From NCBI GenBank assembly GCA_033557685.1, contig JAWQRN010000405.1, positions 1 through 30,171 of the forward strand: DNA of 30,171 nucleotides. Direction: 5' to 3'. The position numbers were made by a program, and so were the translations under genes. Within the stretch, counting starts at the first letter, position 1. Every line of letters starts with the position of its first letter. Below, one piece after another: positions 1 through 10,033 of this stretch. The DNA comes from Sperchopsis tessellata. Lineage: Eukaryota; Arthropoda; Insecta; Coleoptera; Hydrophilidae. The notes beneath the pieces were generated by a model. The model did no database searches. It worked only from the letters and a program-made list of their open reading frames with translations, and was not told the origin of the DNA.

Positions 1-21
1 TATATATATAACTAAGCATGG

Positions 22-208
22 CTCTGAATATCCCACGGATTCTGGAGCAAGGAGCAGTAGATTGACGTTCACGTAGTATAACGCAAATACGCGATGTCTA
101 CCAAACCAGGCTCTGAATATACCGCGGATAGCCCCAAATTAATATATTCTAACTCTAGGATTTACGGATTGACGTTCACGTTGTATATCGCAAATACGGG
201 ATGCCCAC
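22..208. repeat. diverged tandem repeat, two units
   Basis: Two related units lie head to tail. CTCTGAATAT followed by a C-rich ...CGGAT starts at 22 and again at 111. GATTGACGTTCACGT followed by GTATA.CGCAAATACG starts at 60 and again at 167. The spacings differ (89 and 107), so the second unit carries an internal insertion. The start of the array may lie outside the window. I do not recognise the family; it could be part of a satellite or the internal repeats of a DNA transposon. Confidence 0.6.
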
Positions 209-240
209 TAGGCCTCAAGATCAGAATATACAGCGTGAAA

Positions 241-869
241 AATGAAGAATAAAATAAAAATGTAAGAAAAATAAAAAAATTTACAATTGCAAACTAGCCA
301 AGTTCTGACGGAACTCGAGAAATAGAGAAAATAAATTGAAATTAGAAAAAGACGTTAAATTTAAGCTTGAATATTTAAAATGAAACTGAATAATATAACA
401 AAGTTAACTCGAATAGATTTTTATCAGCGTAACGACTGTTCTAGTGAAACAATGTCGAAGAAGCCATCCCTTGTCTAACTATCGGTAGATATTTGTCGGT
501 TTAGTCTCGACCGTTCGTCTACCTGATTGGAGGACATCGTCCTTCAATAGCATGTAAGCTTTGCTCTTTCTACATACGCACCACCGAAATAACTATATCT
601 CTCTCTGTCGCTCTTATGTAGCACTCGGAGGCTCCCTTTCTGACGCTATGAAAAAAATACCGCCGTGTTCTCGGACATCTAGTGCAAACACGCATCCCTT
701 CGGTAGGTAGAGAATTTTAACATCCATTGGCGTCACCAGAAAAATATACTTTCAAAGAATAAAACTGAAATTTGATTAAAATAAAAAAAAAATTAATAAT
801 TAGGAAATCCCGTATCGTTACAGTATTGGCCATATATTGTCTCTCGTCTCTCACACGGTTAATTACTTT
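241..869. other. unassigned intergenic sequence
   Basis: No convincing coding stretch, tRNA or named repeat was found. The part at about 480-740 is less AT-rich than its surroundings and could be an old non-autonomous element, but no terminal repeats were seen. Confidence 0.4.
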
Positions 870-1765
870 GACCATCGAAGATCTGCTCGCCTGTCCTCAT
901 TGCCCCTATAACATTTCTAACCTTAGTCTGACTTCTTCTCCATGCAGATTGTATTCTGTCACTAATTCTCAAACCCATCATCAATTTCTCAATATTTATT
1001 TGCGTTGTTTGGAGCGTCTATATATGCGAGGCCTTTAACGTCCACGTCTCAGTAGCATACGTCATCATAGGCAAAACGAAAACCCTACTTTTCAAACACA
1101 AACGCATCGGCAACTTAAACATGTTGCTAAGATGTCCAGTTGTACTCCGCACAAGCTTTGTTCTTTGAGCTATCACTAAAAAAATAACTCCATCCATGGT
1201 AATGAGCTGGCCCAAATTCATGTATGATGTTTCGATTAGTGTGTCCTCAAAATACACATTGGCTGGAATAGCTAGCTCATTGAGCATAACTTTCGACTCA
1301 ATAAGATTCATCCTAACGCTCACATTCCTACTTTCAGAATCGAGATCAGCCAATCTTTATTTGAATTCTTCAGTAGTTTGTGCATACAACACGATATCAT
1401 CTGCAAATCTCAAGATATTCTCCATACATTTTAATGCCCATTTGTTCCCAATTTAGTTCCCGGAACATATACTCTAAAGCTGCACTGAACAACTTCGGCG
1501 ATATGCCGTCTCCTTGTCTAAAACCTTTTTTAAAACAAATAGTTTCCTTTTTTTTATGTAATTTAACATTTGATGTGGATTTTTCATATATATTTTGAAT
1601 TAGCTGTTTGTAGGCAGATGTAATGCCGTTTAGGATCACAGCTCTAATAACTGCAGATGTCGTGATCGAGACAAATGCTTTCTCGTATTGTACGAAAGCA
1701 CGATATAGTGGCAGTTTATACTCGTTAAAACAAGAAACAAATACCTGCCCGTTCTTTGGATTTGT
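870..1765 (-). pseudogene. LINE family A (RTE-type) RT and C-terminal remnant, copy A1
   Basis: This is a decayed reverse transcriptase of an endonuclease-RT LINE, read on the minus strand. In order I see LPLYRAFVQYEKAFVS near 1700 (the palm motif, with the usual D-S changed to V-S), AYKQLIQNIYEKSTSNVKLH, FRQGDGISPKLFSAALEYMF, and then after a frameshift RFADDIVLYAQ, whose catalytic FADD is at 1396-1407. Next come a thumb region with VRMNLIESKVMLNELAIPAN, MMTYATETWTLKAS, and after another frameshift LRISDRIQSAW. The 5' half (endonuclease) is missing, as is usual for truncated LINE copies. Three or more frame breaks make it inactive. A short (GAT)n end on copy A2 argues for the RTE clade, but the clade is not certain. 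Confidence 0.88.
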
Positions 1766-2510
1766 ATTTATTTTGGTAACGATATTTTAAACCACGTATG
1801 TGAGAGTGATTAACAGACTTATGTAACTCCGTTTCAGTTAATTGGCGTGGCCTTGTTCTCCTGTAGAAAAATCAATCCGATTTTATCATAATTTGGTATG
1901 GTAATTTTACTCATCTACATTAGAACTGAATTATATAACTATAGGGAGCTTGCTACTTGAATATTTAGCTGCATCATAAATCTACCTGAATTGTGGGATA
2001 TTTAGTCGCGTCTTGGGGTCATTGGATTTAGTTTCCCTGGTGTCCGATCAGAACAATCAAAATAGTTGGTCAAGTTATCAGATTTCAGCGATATAATGGA
2101 AGTTAAATATACGTTTACCTAATTTCAATATACTTTATTTGGGAAATGAATAAATATTATATTATTGAGATCCATAGTAACTACAATGATTGTATAATTT
2201 ATAGTAATTATATCCATTGAAAATAAAAAAAAAATATGTTACACAATTTAATTAATATTCATAAAATATTTCAAATTATACCTACTAAAGAAGTATGTAT
2301 TTTATAATTGCTGCTATTCTGCATCAAATTATTTATACGTCATGAACTTATTTATTAGTTATTGAATTATTTGTGGAAGTAAGGGTATTTAATTGCGAAA
2401 AGGTATATTTACTCCATAGAATATATAAACAAAGGTAGTATCTAGATATTTAAAAACTATATAAATTAATTATATAAAAGCAAATATAGATACTTACACC
2501 CTGTCAACCT
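1766..2510. other. unassigned AT-rich sequence
   Basis: Very AT-rich sequence with no sustained reading frame and no recognised element. Confidence 0.4.
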
Positions 2511-2665
2511 ATTATTTATTTGTTTATTTAACGTCGACCTACTTCCGCTACTATAGCCAATCACCGACGCCAGAGATTAGGCTCCATTACCTGGGAATTT
2601 TGCCGCATCCAGTGGGCACGTGGTCTTCATTTTACCTACAATACACGAGACTTTCGTTTTACACT
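2511..2665 (-). mobile_element. tRNA-derived SINE, 3' part only
   Basis: On the minus strand this reads GTATTGTAGGTAAAATGAAG, ACCACGTG, then TATAGTAGCGGAAGTAGG and TCGACGTTAAATAAACAAAT. The first block (plus positions about 2617-2645) and the end block match the SINE at 22823-23073 closely. The tRNA-like head is missing, so this copy is 5' truncated or the head has diverged. The AAATAAACAAATAAATA tail marks the 3' end at about 2511. Confidence 0.75.
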
Positions 2666-2859
2666 CTGTCAACCTGACGTTCTGCGTCTTTATATGATGC
2701 TTTTGTTTTGATATAGCTGCACTTTTCTCTTTACATCTATTTCTGTAGGTCTCAAGTAACTTGTAAAAACACAAATAATGCTTCAATGTACGTCGTATGC
2801 CGAACGATGTAATATATTTCATCAAATACTTTCCTTATACAAGGGTTACCTTTTAAATG

Positions 2860-3055
2860 TTTACAAAAACTAGGAATGAAATTTTTTTTGGAACAAACTG
2901 TTTTATTGCTTTTCATTATATTCGCCTTTAAGATTTATACACTTTTGCATGCGTTCAAACCAATTCTCGAAACATTTTTCACTCTGAAGTTGGTATCTCG
3001 TAAACATGGCTTTTGTAGGTTTCAACAGCTTCTTGAGGTGTAGCAGTGGACCCTA
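2860..3055 (-). pseudogene. mariner-family transposase, C-terminal remnant
   Basis: The minus strand encodes TPQEAVETYKSHVYEIPTSE, then (with the conserved Trp codon turned into a stop and a frameshift) the F.NWFERMQKCI...GEY.EKQ-stop ending typical of mariner/SETMAR-type transposases. The stop codon is at 2903-2905. Only about 50 residues remain; the catalytic DD34D core is absent and no terminal inverted repeat was identified. This was a DNA cut-and-paste transposase and cannot be active. The family call rests on the spacing and wording of the C-terminal motif and is fairly secure. Confidence 0.8.
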
Positions 3056-3321
3056 AGATTCCGTAATTTCATACTTTTTATGTAGGCGAAAGTTGCAACG
3101 GTAGCTCAAAATTCAAAGCACAATTCGACTTTACGCTAAAAGATAACAGCACATAGTGTGTAAACGATATAAATCTTTCTTCTCTATTTCACATATATTC
3201 ATGGAAATGAGGTGTAAGCAGTGGTACCCCTGACTAAGGAGTATATAAAATAAGAAATTCCGGAATCTCAAGGTCCATTGCTGCACCTTAATTCCAAATA
3301 AATGACAAAAATAAAAACTTT

Positions 3322-3324
<3 letters not shown>

Positions 3325-3374
<50 letters not shown>

Positions 3375-3395
3375 TATATATATATATATATATTT
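3325..3395. repeat. (TA)n microsatellite
   Basis: A long run of TA dinucleotides, interrupted once by AAATAG near 3366. It sits about 45 bases upstream of the next LINE A fragment. Confidence 0.95.
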
Positions 3396-3439
3396 ATGAT
3401 TTATACCTCATGCAAATACACAAAACAGATACCAGCGTC

Positions 3440-4350
3440 TTGGAATAATGCAACAATTATTTTAATTCACAAAAAAAGAAATAAAAAGGTCTGAACAATT
3501 ACCGTCCCATCAGTCTCACACCTGTGGCTTATATGGTTCTTACCAAAGTAATTACAAATTGCCTTCCTGGCCAATTCGATTTATACCAACCTAAATAACA
3601 GGTAGGTTTTCGGAACAGATATAATACTATTGACCATATTCACACGATACGTGAACTGATATCTAGATGTAGTGAGTATAACTGCAGCTATGTTGTCCAT
3701 TCATAGACTATGAGACTATTTGGTCCAAAATGGCATTCCATCTGCCTACATACAGCTAATTCAAAACATCTATGAACAAGCCACATCAAATGTTAAATTA
3801 CACTAGGAAACAAAACGTGTTTGTATTCAAAAAGGTGTTAGACAAGGAGACACCATATAACCGAAGTTGCTCAGTGCAGCTTTAGAGTATATGTTCCGGA
3901 AACTAAATTGGGAACAAAAGGGTTTTTGATTAATGTGTTTTGCCTGTGATGACGTATTCTAGTCAGACGTGGACATTAAAGTCCTCGCATATTCAGAAGC
4001 ACCAAACAGTATAAAGAAATATTACATAATATTTTTGAGAATTAGTGACAGAAGATGCTGTGCATGGATAAGAAGCCAGACTAATGTCAGGGATGTTACG
4101 GGTACAGTAAAGATGCTTAAGTGGAAATGAACAGGACAACTTCGAAGGCGAGTAGATCAATTATGGTCAAAAAAGTTAATCATGTGGGAACCAAGAGACA
4201 ACATAAGACCAAGACGAAGACCAAATGACAAGTGGGATAGAGAACACAGAAGTTGTTTGGGAGTCACATAAATGAGAAGAACGCACAACTGTGGTGAGTG
4301 GAAGGAACATAGGGAGGCCTTTGTCCAGCAGTGGATGAATAATGGCTGAT
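3440..4350 (+). pseudogene. LINE family A, RT to 3' end, copy A2
   Basis: Plus-strand remnant of the same LINE as at 870-1765. I see traces of the NYRPISL motif near 3505, a broken FRTDIILLTIFTRYVN-like segment, then YIQLIQNIYEQATSNVKLH, IQKGVRQGDTI, PKLLSAALEYMFRKLNWEQK, followed by a large deletion that removes the FADD box, then TWTLKS, LRISDRRCCAWIRSQT, and the 3' stretch with RRRPNDKWDREHRSCLGVT and the C-terminal REAFVQQWMNNG-like end. It finishes in TGATTATGATGATGATGATG. A short tandem-repeat tail at the 3' end is characteristic of RTE-clade LINEs. Stops, frameshifts and at least two internal deletions disable it. Confidence 0.85.
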
Positions 4351-4364
4351 TATGATGATGATGA

Positions 4365-4404
<40 letters not shown>
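4348..4404. repeat. (GAT)n running into (AT)n
   Basis: The LINE A 3' terminal GAT repeat (4348-4368) passes into a pure AT tract up to 4404. The AT tract separates the two oppositely oriented LINE 3' ends. Confidence 0.9.
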
Positions 4405-4407
<3 letters not shown>

Positions 4408-4408
<1 letters not shown>

Positions 4409-4533
4409 CATGCCTCCTTCTACTCACCACGGTTGAGCATTCTTCTCATCCACATAACTCCCAAACAACTATCCCACTTGTTATTTGGTCTTCGTCTTGG
4501 TCTTGCGTTGTCTCTTGGTTCCCACATGATTAA
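4408..4533 (-). pseudogene. LINE family A 3' end fragment, copy A3 (inverted)
   Basis: The reverse complement of this stretch matches plus-strand 4170-4308 closely. Shared blocks include AGTTAATCATGTGGGAACCA, AGAGACAAC, AAGACCAAGACGAAGACCAA and AGTTGTTTGGGAGT. It differs by scattered substitutions and lacks an 11-base segment (GAGAACACAGA) of the plus copy. It stops a few bases after GTGGTGAGTAGAAGGA, before the true 3' end. Confidence 0.85.
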
Positions 4534-4540
4534 CTCCTAT

Positions 4541-4559
4541 GTATATATAAATATATATG

Positions 4560-4590
<31 letters not shown>

Positions 4591-4602
4591 GTGTATATAA
4601 AT
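4541..4602. repeat. TA-rich simple repeat
   Basis: Imperfect TATATAAATATATATG units follow directly after the inverted LINE fragment. Confidence 0.85.
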
Positions 4603-4604
4603 AA

Positions 4605-5147
4605 ACCTCACAAATACTTTTAGTCATGTTGATATTATATTAAGACATACGAAACTAAAAATGTTTATCTATCGAGGAGTACTGTTGGAAAATGTAATAT
4701 TGTAAGAGAGCATGGATTTTTTCTAATTTTAAGCTCCATATATAGATGTATAATTCCAATACAGTTTTTATAATTCACTTCCTGCTCAGAATATAAAATT
4801 TAATATGTTATATTATTTCAGTATTTACTGCAAGATTTTTGCCGTAACTATTTTCTAATCTCAATTTTATTTAGAACATCAATATTTATTAAAACATGGA
4901 GATCCTTTGCAGTCTTTTCTGATAAAATACAGCGTATTTTCCTTATCTATCCACATATCACTACATCTAGTTACAACGATTTTTAAATTACCCTTGCAGT
5001 AATTAAAATTGATTTGTCTAGAATTAACTCTATGTATATCTATTAAACTTGGGAGATTCTATTAATAAGATAACTTGAGGATGTATTTTGGGTAATATAT
5101 CCCGATTTTAGAAATATGTTAAAAAGTCACTGTACAAAGTATATTAT
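4605..5147. other. unassigned AT-rich sequence
   Basis: No coding or repeat signature was recognised. Confidence 0.4.
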
Positions 5148-5345
5148 GTAAGCGCCTCGGTAGCAGTATAGGTTAGAGCGTTGGGGCTTCAACTATGCGA
5201 CTCCGCAGTGGATGGGAGTTCAGTTCCCAGTCTCGGCGAAAAATCGCAGGGGCTTGGAATTAAATCGAAAAATACAAAACATCAAAACATAAAAATTAGC
5301 GATAGGCTGAATGGTTTGTGCCGAGGCCAATATCGGACTGTTTTG
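5148..5345 (+). mobile_element. tRNA-derived SINE with pol III boxes
   Basis: The head has an A-box-like GGTAGCAGTATAGGTTAGAG (5159-5178, with a small insertion relative to the tRNA consensus) and a B-box-like GAGTTCAGTTCCCAG (5216-5230), about 55 bases further on. The layout is tRNA-like but no cloverleaf closes. The body ends around GTGCCGAGGCCAATATCGGAC. The tail differs from the other SINEs here, so it may be a different subfamily. Confidence 0.65.
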
Positions 5346-5906
5346 TCTTTAAAAATTGCATTATTGTTGTAATATGAAACATCGAAATATATGTTTATCA
5401 ATAATATTGAGTAGCTTCAATTTGTTTAATTAATTGGGTGTACTTCATGAAATAAATTATAACTGTCATACTTCATATGATGAAATCACAGCCTCAAATT
5501 TACATATTTGTTTCAGCACTTTATTATATGTGTGTCATAAGCTAATTTGAATGATTGTTTAGCTCAGAAATAGGGACAAACCCACAGTCAAACACTTTCT
5601 GGTTTGCAGCGTTAATAAAAAATAAGTTTAAATTAAGTTCGTTAAATAAATTGTTATTGTATTTTCTAAAGTTTTTATAGAAACATTGTATCAGAATATA
5701 CAAGTTTAATTTCAATAATATTAAAATGTTCTGAAAATAGAAAAATGAAGTGTTACAGAAAGAATTTATTTCTAGATTTTCTCAGAGCATATTAAACATG
5801 TACATGTAGTTACAGTTTCATGAAGTTAAAAAACATATTTATACTGGTTATTTGATCATCTGAAATTGGTGTAAATATGAAATTTATAACTGGTTTTTTG
5901 TTGCAG
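5346..5906. other. AT-rich, probably the upstream intron of the host gene
   Basis: No repeat was recognised. It ends in the pyrimidine-rich acceptor TGGTTTTTTGTTGCAG at 5891-5906 that precedes the membrane-helix exon. No upstream exon was found in the window. Confidence 0.5.
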
Positions 5907-6000
5907 ATGCACCAAACGAGAGCTTATACATGATCGGAGGTGTCCTGATTGCCATGGTCCTAGTTGGAGTAATCATTGTATTATTAGCTGTTACTATCAG
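5907..6000 (+). CDS. host gene internal exon: transmembrane helix
   Basis: This 94-base exon is flanked by a strong acceptor (TTTTTTGTTGCAG) and a CAG|GTAATT donor. Read from its third base it encodes APNESLYMIGG followed by VLIAMVLVGVIIVLLAVTIS, an uncharged run of about 23 hydrophobic residues that is a clear membrane-spanning helix. The exon starts two bases into a codon (upstream intron phase 1) and ends with AG of a split codon (phase 2). Joined to the exon at 24537 the split codon becomes AGC (Ser) and is followed at once by KLRKRE, a basic stop-transfer. By the positive-inside rule the N-terminal side is outside and the tail is cytoplasmic. The other two frames either stop early or give no hydrophobic pattern. 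I do not recognise the family. It is likely a single-pass receptor or adhesion-type protein; the ectodomain exons lie outside the window. Confidence 0.85.
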
Positions 6001-6129
6001 GTAATTATATCAGTGTACCATTTCGTCAAAGTTACTTCCTTTTAGATTTCCTAATAATTAGTTATTCAGAGGATTTGTTTTCTATATAACTATTTTATTT
6101 ACAAGAAGGAATTCAGAATAGACAACTGA

Positions 6130-6935
6130 ATAGCCAAGTTTTAGAGCATATCTGGCAGAGTTGCAAAATTAGGAACAAAGATTTCTAGGCGGTATAAACT
6201 ACAAATATATGCCCCAACATAGCCATTCCGATGAGACATTACATTTAATCATCTTAGGAGACTTTAGTGCAGAAGTAGTAGGAAAAAAATCTGGAGATCA
6301 GGTTGTAAGTACATTCGGAAATAGAAATGAATGAGGTAACGCATCACGCAAATTGACCAATAGAAAAGCCATCATACAAGACTGCACAGATCTGAACATA
6401 TTTGACACTAAAAATGTTCACTTTTGGTTAATTATCGAATATCTTTAAATGTAAAATTAGAAAAATTTAAATTATGATCAAGAACTACTTCACCTAGAGC
6501 TTAAGAACAAATTTGCTGCTCCGAAAAATACAATGATGCCAATAATGTGTTTCATTAGATGGAACTGCCAATGGTAAAAAGGAGTCGAAAATTTCCGAAC
6601 ATATCAAGACCCTACAAAGGCAGTATAGAAACATAAAAAGTAAAGTTAAAACAAGGTAGCATAATATAAAGTATGTGAAACTTTCAAAGGCCATTAAAAG
6701 GCAAATAAAGGAAGAAATAGCTATGAAGCAACACTCTGGCGATAGAGAAGCATACGAACTACAAACAAGTAAAATAGAGACATATGATTGGGAAAAAGAA
6801 AATAATAGCCCTCAGATCTGAAAACAGTGAGAGAGTTGATGATTCAGTGGTAAGAAAGTTTTACCAAGAATTATACCTGGATGAATGTGACCATATAAAT
6901 ATATCTTCCAAGGAAGACGTTCTACCAATGTTTAC
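6130..6935 (+). pseudogene. LINE family A endonuclease and linker, copy A4
   Basis: The AP-endonuclease-like domain is recognisable from LQIYAPT and, after a frameshift, SHSDETLHLIILGDFSAEVV, then GKKSGDQVVSTFGNRNE. GDF(N) is the conserved endonuclease signature. The next part (the WTW...IDYIL and SDH motifs) is deleted. The linker follows: LELKNKFAA, a broken segment equivalent to KKKLNISEHTKTLQ in copy A5, and finally RVDDSVVRKFYQELYLDECD just before the RT would begin. The order and orientation suggest this could be the 5' part of the same element whose RT resumes at 12664 and again at 15113. Many stops and frameshifts. Confidence 0.8.
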
Positions 6936-6985
6936 ATCGTTTGTAGCACATATGCTGCTCTATCGCCTGGACGGTTGCTTCATAG
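6721..6985. repeat. inverted repeat within LINE A linker
   Basis: Plus 6721-6766 (CTATGAAGCAAC...GGCGATAGAG.AGCATA...CTACAAAC) recurs as its reverse complement at 6939-6985. Both are LINE A linker sequence, so two copies in opposite orientation meet between about 6935 and 6990. Confidence 0.75.
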
Positions 6986-7880
6986 TTTCTGTTTCTTCCT
7001 GTAATTAAATGTTTGATGTAGCTTTTCAATAGATGTTTTGAATTAGAGGTAGGTTGGCAGATGGAGTGCCATTTTGAACCAAACCTTTAATAACTGCAGA
7101 TATTCAGATCGAAAGCACAACATAATGGCATGTTACATCTAGATATAAGTTCACGCATTGTTTGAATGTGGTCAATGGTATTATATCCCTTACGAAAGCC
7201 AGCCTGTTTTCTATGTTGGTAAGAATCGAATTGGTCTGTAAGGCGATTTGTAATTATTTTCGCAAGGAAGTTTATATGATTAAGTTCCTCTTGATTTCCT
7301 CTCTAATATCAACTCTCTCACCGATTTAAGACGTGATGGCTATTATTTGCTTTTCCCAATTGTAAGTCTTGTCCTTCATTTATTCCCTTTTTAATAATTT
7401 TTGAAAATCCCATGTACTCTATATTCTGCCTTCTTGTCTTATCTGTACCTATTAGTTTTCTATGCTAACTTTGTAGGGTCTTGGTATGTTCAGAAATGTT
7501 CAACTTCTTTTTACCATTGGCATTTCCACCTACGACTCTGGCCTTATCTATTATTATATGAAACACACTTTCAGCATCATCATATTCTTTCAGAGCAGCA
7601 AATCTGTTTTCAAGCTGTAATTCAAATACTTCTTGATTAGATTTTAGATGATCAAAGTAAATTTTTCTACCACAGCTGTTGGTTAATTTCAATCATACTA
7701 ATTTTACATTTAAAAATATTCTACATCTAATAGGACGGTGATCACTTCCAGTGTGTTAGTGAGTATGTAGTTAATCTCGTTGTTGGTTTTATTAGGTCCT
7801 TGCCAGGTCCATATGCCTGAAGTTTTCTTAAAAAATATTGTATTTATCCCATGTATGTGCTTCTTTGTTTTGAGAAGGAC
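6939..7880 (-). pseudogene. LINE family A endonuclease end, linker and RT, copy A5
   Basis: Read from right to left, the minus strand gives WTWQGPN...NEINYILTN (end of the endonuclease, near 7780-7850), the linker ELQLENRFAALKEYDDAESV with KKKLNISEHTKTLQ (7465-7620), the RT start LTDQFDSYQHRKQAGFRKGY and IDHIQTMRELISRC (about 7130-7260), then VIKGLVQNGTPSANLPLIQN (7030-7090), and a linker-like piece at 6939-6985 that is out of order. The palm FVDYEKAFDS segment is deleted, removing a catalytic Asp. It lies head-on against copy A4. The rearranged order suggests template switching or later recombination rather than one simple insertion. Confidence 0.8.
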
Positions 7881-7962
7881 GAACTTAATCGTCCAATCTT
7901 AATCAGAGACCTAACGAAACAATGAATGCAGCCATATAAATTCGCTGGCTATGTCTGATCAC

Positions 7963-8144
7963 AAATACTACAATAAACAAAAGTGAAAGTATCAAATAAA
8001 TTGGAAATTAAAATTTCTTTGAAAAACATTAGAAATCATACTCATACATATACAGTTGTTACAAAAACTTTCATAATATCTATCATAAATACTATAATAT
8101 AACAAATGAATGTAACAAATAAATGAGAAATAAAATTTGTTGAA
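7963..8144. repeat. diverged 124-bp tandem duplication
   Basis: AAATACTACAATAAACAAAA ... CAAATAAATTGGAAATTAAA (from 7963) is repeated with changes from 8087 as AAATACTATAATATAACAAA ... CAAATAAATGAGAAATAAAA. The spacing is 124 bases. It adjoins the 3' end of the BEL/Pao pol and sits where a 3' LTR or polypurine tract would be expected, but it does not match the candidate LTR at 12484-12663. Confidence 0.65.
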
Positions 8145-8154
8145 TATGGTATGA

Positions 8155-8500
8155 TATGGTCTCTCTTCTCTTCAGCAAGCAATAATGGGCATAGTTTTGC
8201 TACAGCACGTTTCATAAGCTCCTTTGAGATTCATACAATTGTAACTCTGCTTATATCATCAGCACCAGGATGCAGTTCGATTACTTGTCCAAGTAGCCAG
8301 CTTACTAGTGGTGTGTTCTTGCTTTATAAGCACCAAGGTATCGATTTTCAGTGGAGAAGTGGAATTTTTCCATTTATGTCCCTGCTAAAATTCGGACAGG
8401 TACCTCTTTGACAATCTCTTCCCAACATGCTGATTAATTTGCTGTAACTAGCAAAGTCGAGACAGTCTATTTCTTGCAACATCTAATAAGTTTGGATCAG
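8155..8500 (-). pseudogene. BEL/Pao integrase C-terminal (DUF5641) remnant
   Basis: After LLDVARNRLSRL the minus strand reads, through frameshifts, LQQINQHVGKRLSKRYLSEF, QGHKWKNSTSP, IDTLVLIKQEHTT, GQVIELHPGADDISRVTIV and LMKRAVAKLCPLL. This is the end of BEL/Pao pol (the part that follows the DDE integrase core), with the usual L...GR(V/I)..LHPG.D...RV motif. Pol ends near 8155. Confidence 0.85.
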
Positions 8501-9080
8501 GTACAGTGTTGAGCAGCTGACTGATCAAGAAGTGAACTGGGATTAAGGGTTCTAGGTTATTCGGATTAGAATACAAAGGATGCAAAGGTCTGGGTTTAAG
8601 AACTGATTCTATCTGCATAACTAAGGTATTGAACTCTTCATATTGCAGCTTCCCAAAGACTTCCAAAGTGAGGAGAATTGGGTGGTATAAAGTGCCAAGT
8701 TATATATTCACTTGTAAAATAATTGGATAAGCTATCACTATTGGTTTTAGTAAGCTTATGAAAACTAGATAGTTTTTCGGCTCCAATAAAATTTGTTCCA
8801 TTGTCGGAGTATATATGGCCCTTAGTGTCACTAATTCAACATGAACAGCACAAATGTTTGTTTTGAAGGTTTTGCAGCCACGTCCCTTGCGATCTTTCAA
8901 AAGGATTTTTGGATAAGTTGGTCACAATTGGATTGATAGATTTAGGTTTACAGTTAAAACAGGTAATACATTCATGAACCACCTTTTTAGCTACACTTAT
9001 ACCAGATGTAGCCCTGGAATTTTATCTGACTGTGGATAACAATAACTGAGGAACAACATGTAATAATTTTAAATGCTCAA
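8500..9080 (-). pseudogene. BEL/Pao integrase, zinc-binding and DDE core
   Basis: The integrase joins element cDNA to host DNA in the nucleus. Right to left, the zinc-binding region reads EHLKLLHVVPQLLLSTVR and HECITCFNCKPKSINPI (H2C2 fingers) at about 8940-9070. The core follows with AAKPSKQTFVLFMLN (first Asp region, damaged, with a deletion), HIYSDNGTNFIGAEKLSSF near 8760-8825 (second catalytic Asp present), and WHFIPPNSPHFGSLWEAA near 8640-8690 (catalytic Glu present). EEFNTLVMQIESVLKPRPL with NLEPLIPVHFLI follows at about 8500-8640. The helix between the first and second Asp is shortened. At least four frame changes are needed, so it is a pseudogene. Confidence 0.88.
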
Positions 9081-9489
9081 GTGAAAAAATTAATTCGGTT
9101 AAGTAGTGTTTTCCTGACAATAGTAACTGATGTTTTAAACAAGAGGATAGTAGATTTTAATGTTTTAATATCCCTCTCACACATAATAGGCTATTATTAT
9201 CCATATTGAAGTGTATGTTTGGGATTGAGAATGTTACTTGTGTTCAGGATATCTATTGCATCAAAAAAACTTTCCTTTTGGGCAAATTTTATTAATTGTG
9301 TCTTACTATTGCTCATTTTGATTATTGTGAGTGGTCCCACTTGCCTTGACTCCTTTCGTAATTTTACATTAGTAATAAACCTAATACAATATGCTGCAAT
9401 GCATTTTAATTTTGTTAAATTGAAAAATTTATTAACTTAGAATTTTGACTGGCAGTAAATGTTTTGAATCGTTTCTTCTGAAATTCCGG

Positions 9490-10033
9490 AACCTAGATAG
9501 CAGAATCTGCAGAAATTTTTGACATATTCAGATCTGCCTTGGATAGCCATGATGAAGAATTCCACCATAATGTCGGATTTAAAAATATATTGGGTTTATT
9601 TCCACAAGAAGTAATGTCAGCTGGATTTTCTTTACTGTTTACATAATTTCAGTTTTCAATATTGGTAGTTGACTGAATCTCAACAATTCTATTTGCGACA
9701 AAACTTTATAATAGGCTGGGTTGTTTGTATCCAATATAAAATAAGATTTTATATGTTAATCGGGCTAACAAAAGTTCACTACATAATTCAAGTCGTGGTG
9801 TAGTTAGACTTTTGGGACATACTACTTTCATTTGGCACATAGCAATGATATTTGCACCTTATTATATTGATCAGTACTTTTATGTATATTCATACACCAT
9901 ATGCCTCATTGGATGCATCACAAAATCCATGAACTTCTATATTCTAAGGATTTGCACAAATTGCGTACCTAAGAATTTTCAATTTATATTAATTAGTCAA
10001 ATTATTCTTAAACACCAACCACCTAATTTCTAA
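9490..10033 (-). pseudogene. BEL/Pao RNase H and connection remnant
   Basis: The minus strand shows a GFCDASNEAYGV-like segment near 9890-9920, the start of the RNase H-like domain in this family, and near 9490-9640 ENPADITSCG, then NPTLWWNSSSWLSKADL, which is the conserved end of that domain (N-P-A-D...L-W-W..P.WL). The middle is eroded. Another weakly coding stretch of about 350 bases (9081-9489) between this and the integrase has no recognisable motif. Confidence 0.75.

Larger units (their letters stand above)
4170..4533. repeat. large inverted repeat of LINE A 3' ends
   Basis: Arms 4170-4308 and 4408-4533 are inverted copies of one another with high identity (by eye about nine positions in ten, plus one 11-base gap). 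The spacer holds the last LINE bases, the GAT repeat and the AT tract. The single strand could fold into a long stem with an AT-rich loop. Confidence 0.85.

Noticed and set aside
2577..2825. Minus-strand open frame of 82 codons
   Set aside because: Its 3' part is SINE sequence and its 5' part has no motif or recognisable family.
4157..4570. Overlapping frames on both strands with IYIYIY and MMMM runs
   Set aside because: They are translations of the AT and GAT microsatellites and of the wrong strand of the LINE A 3' ends.
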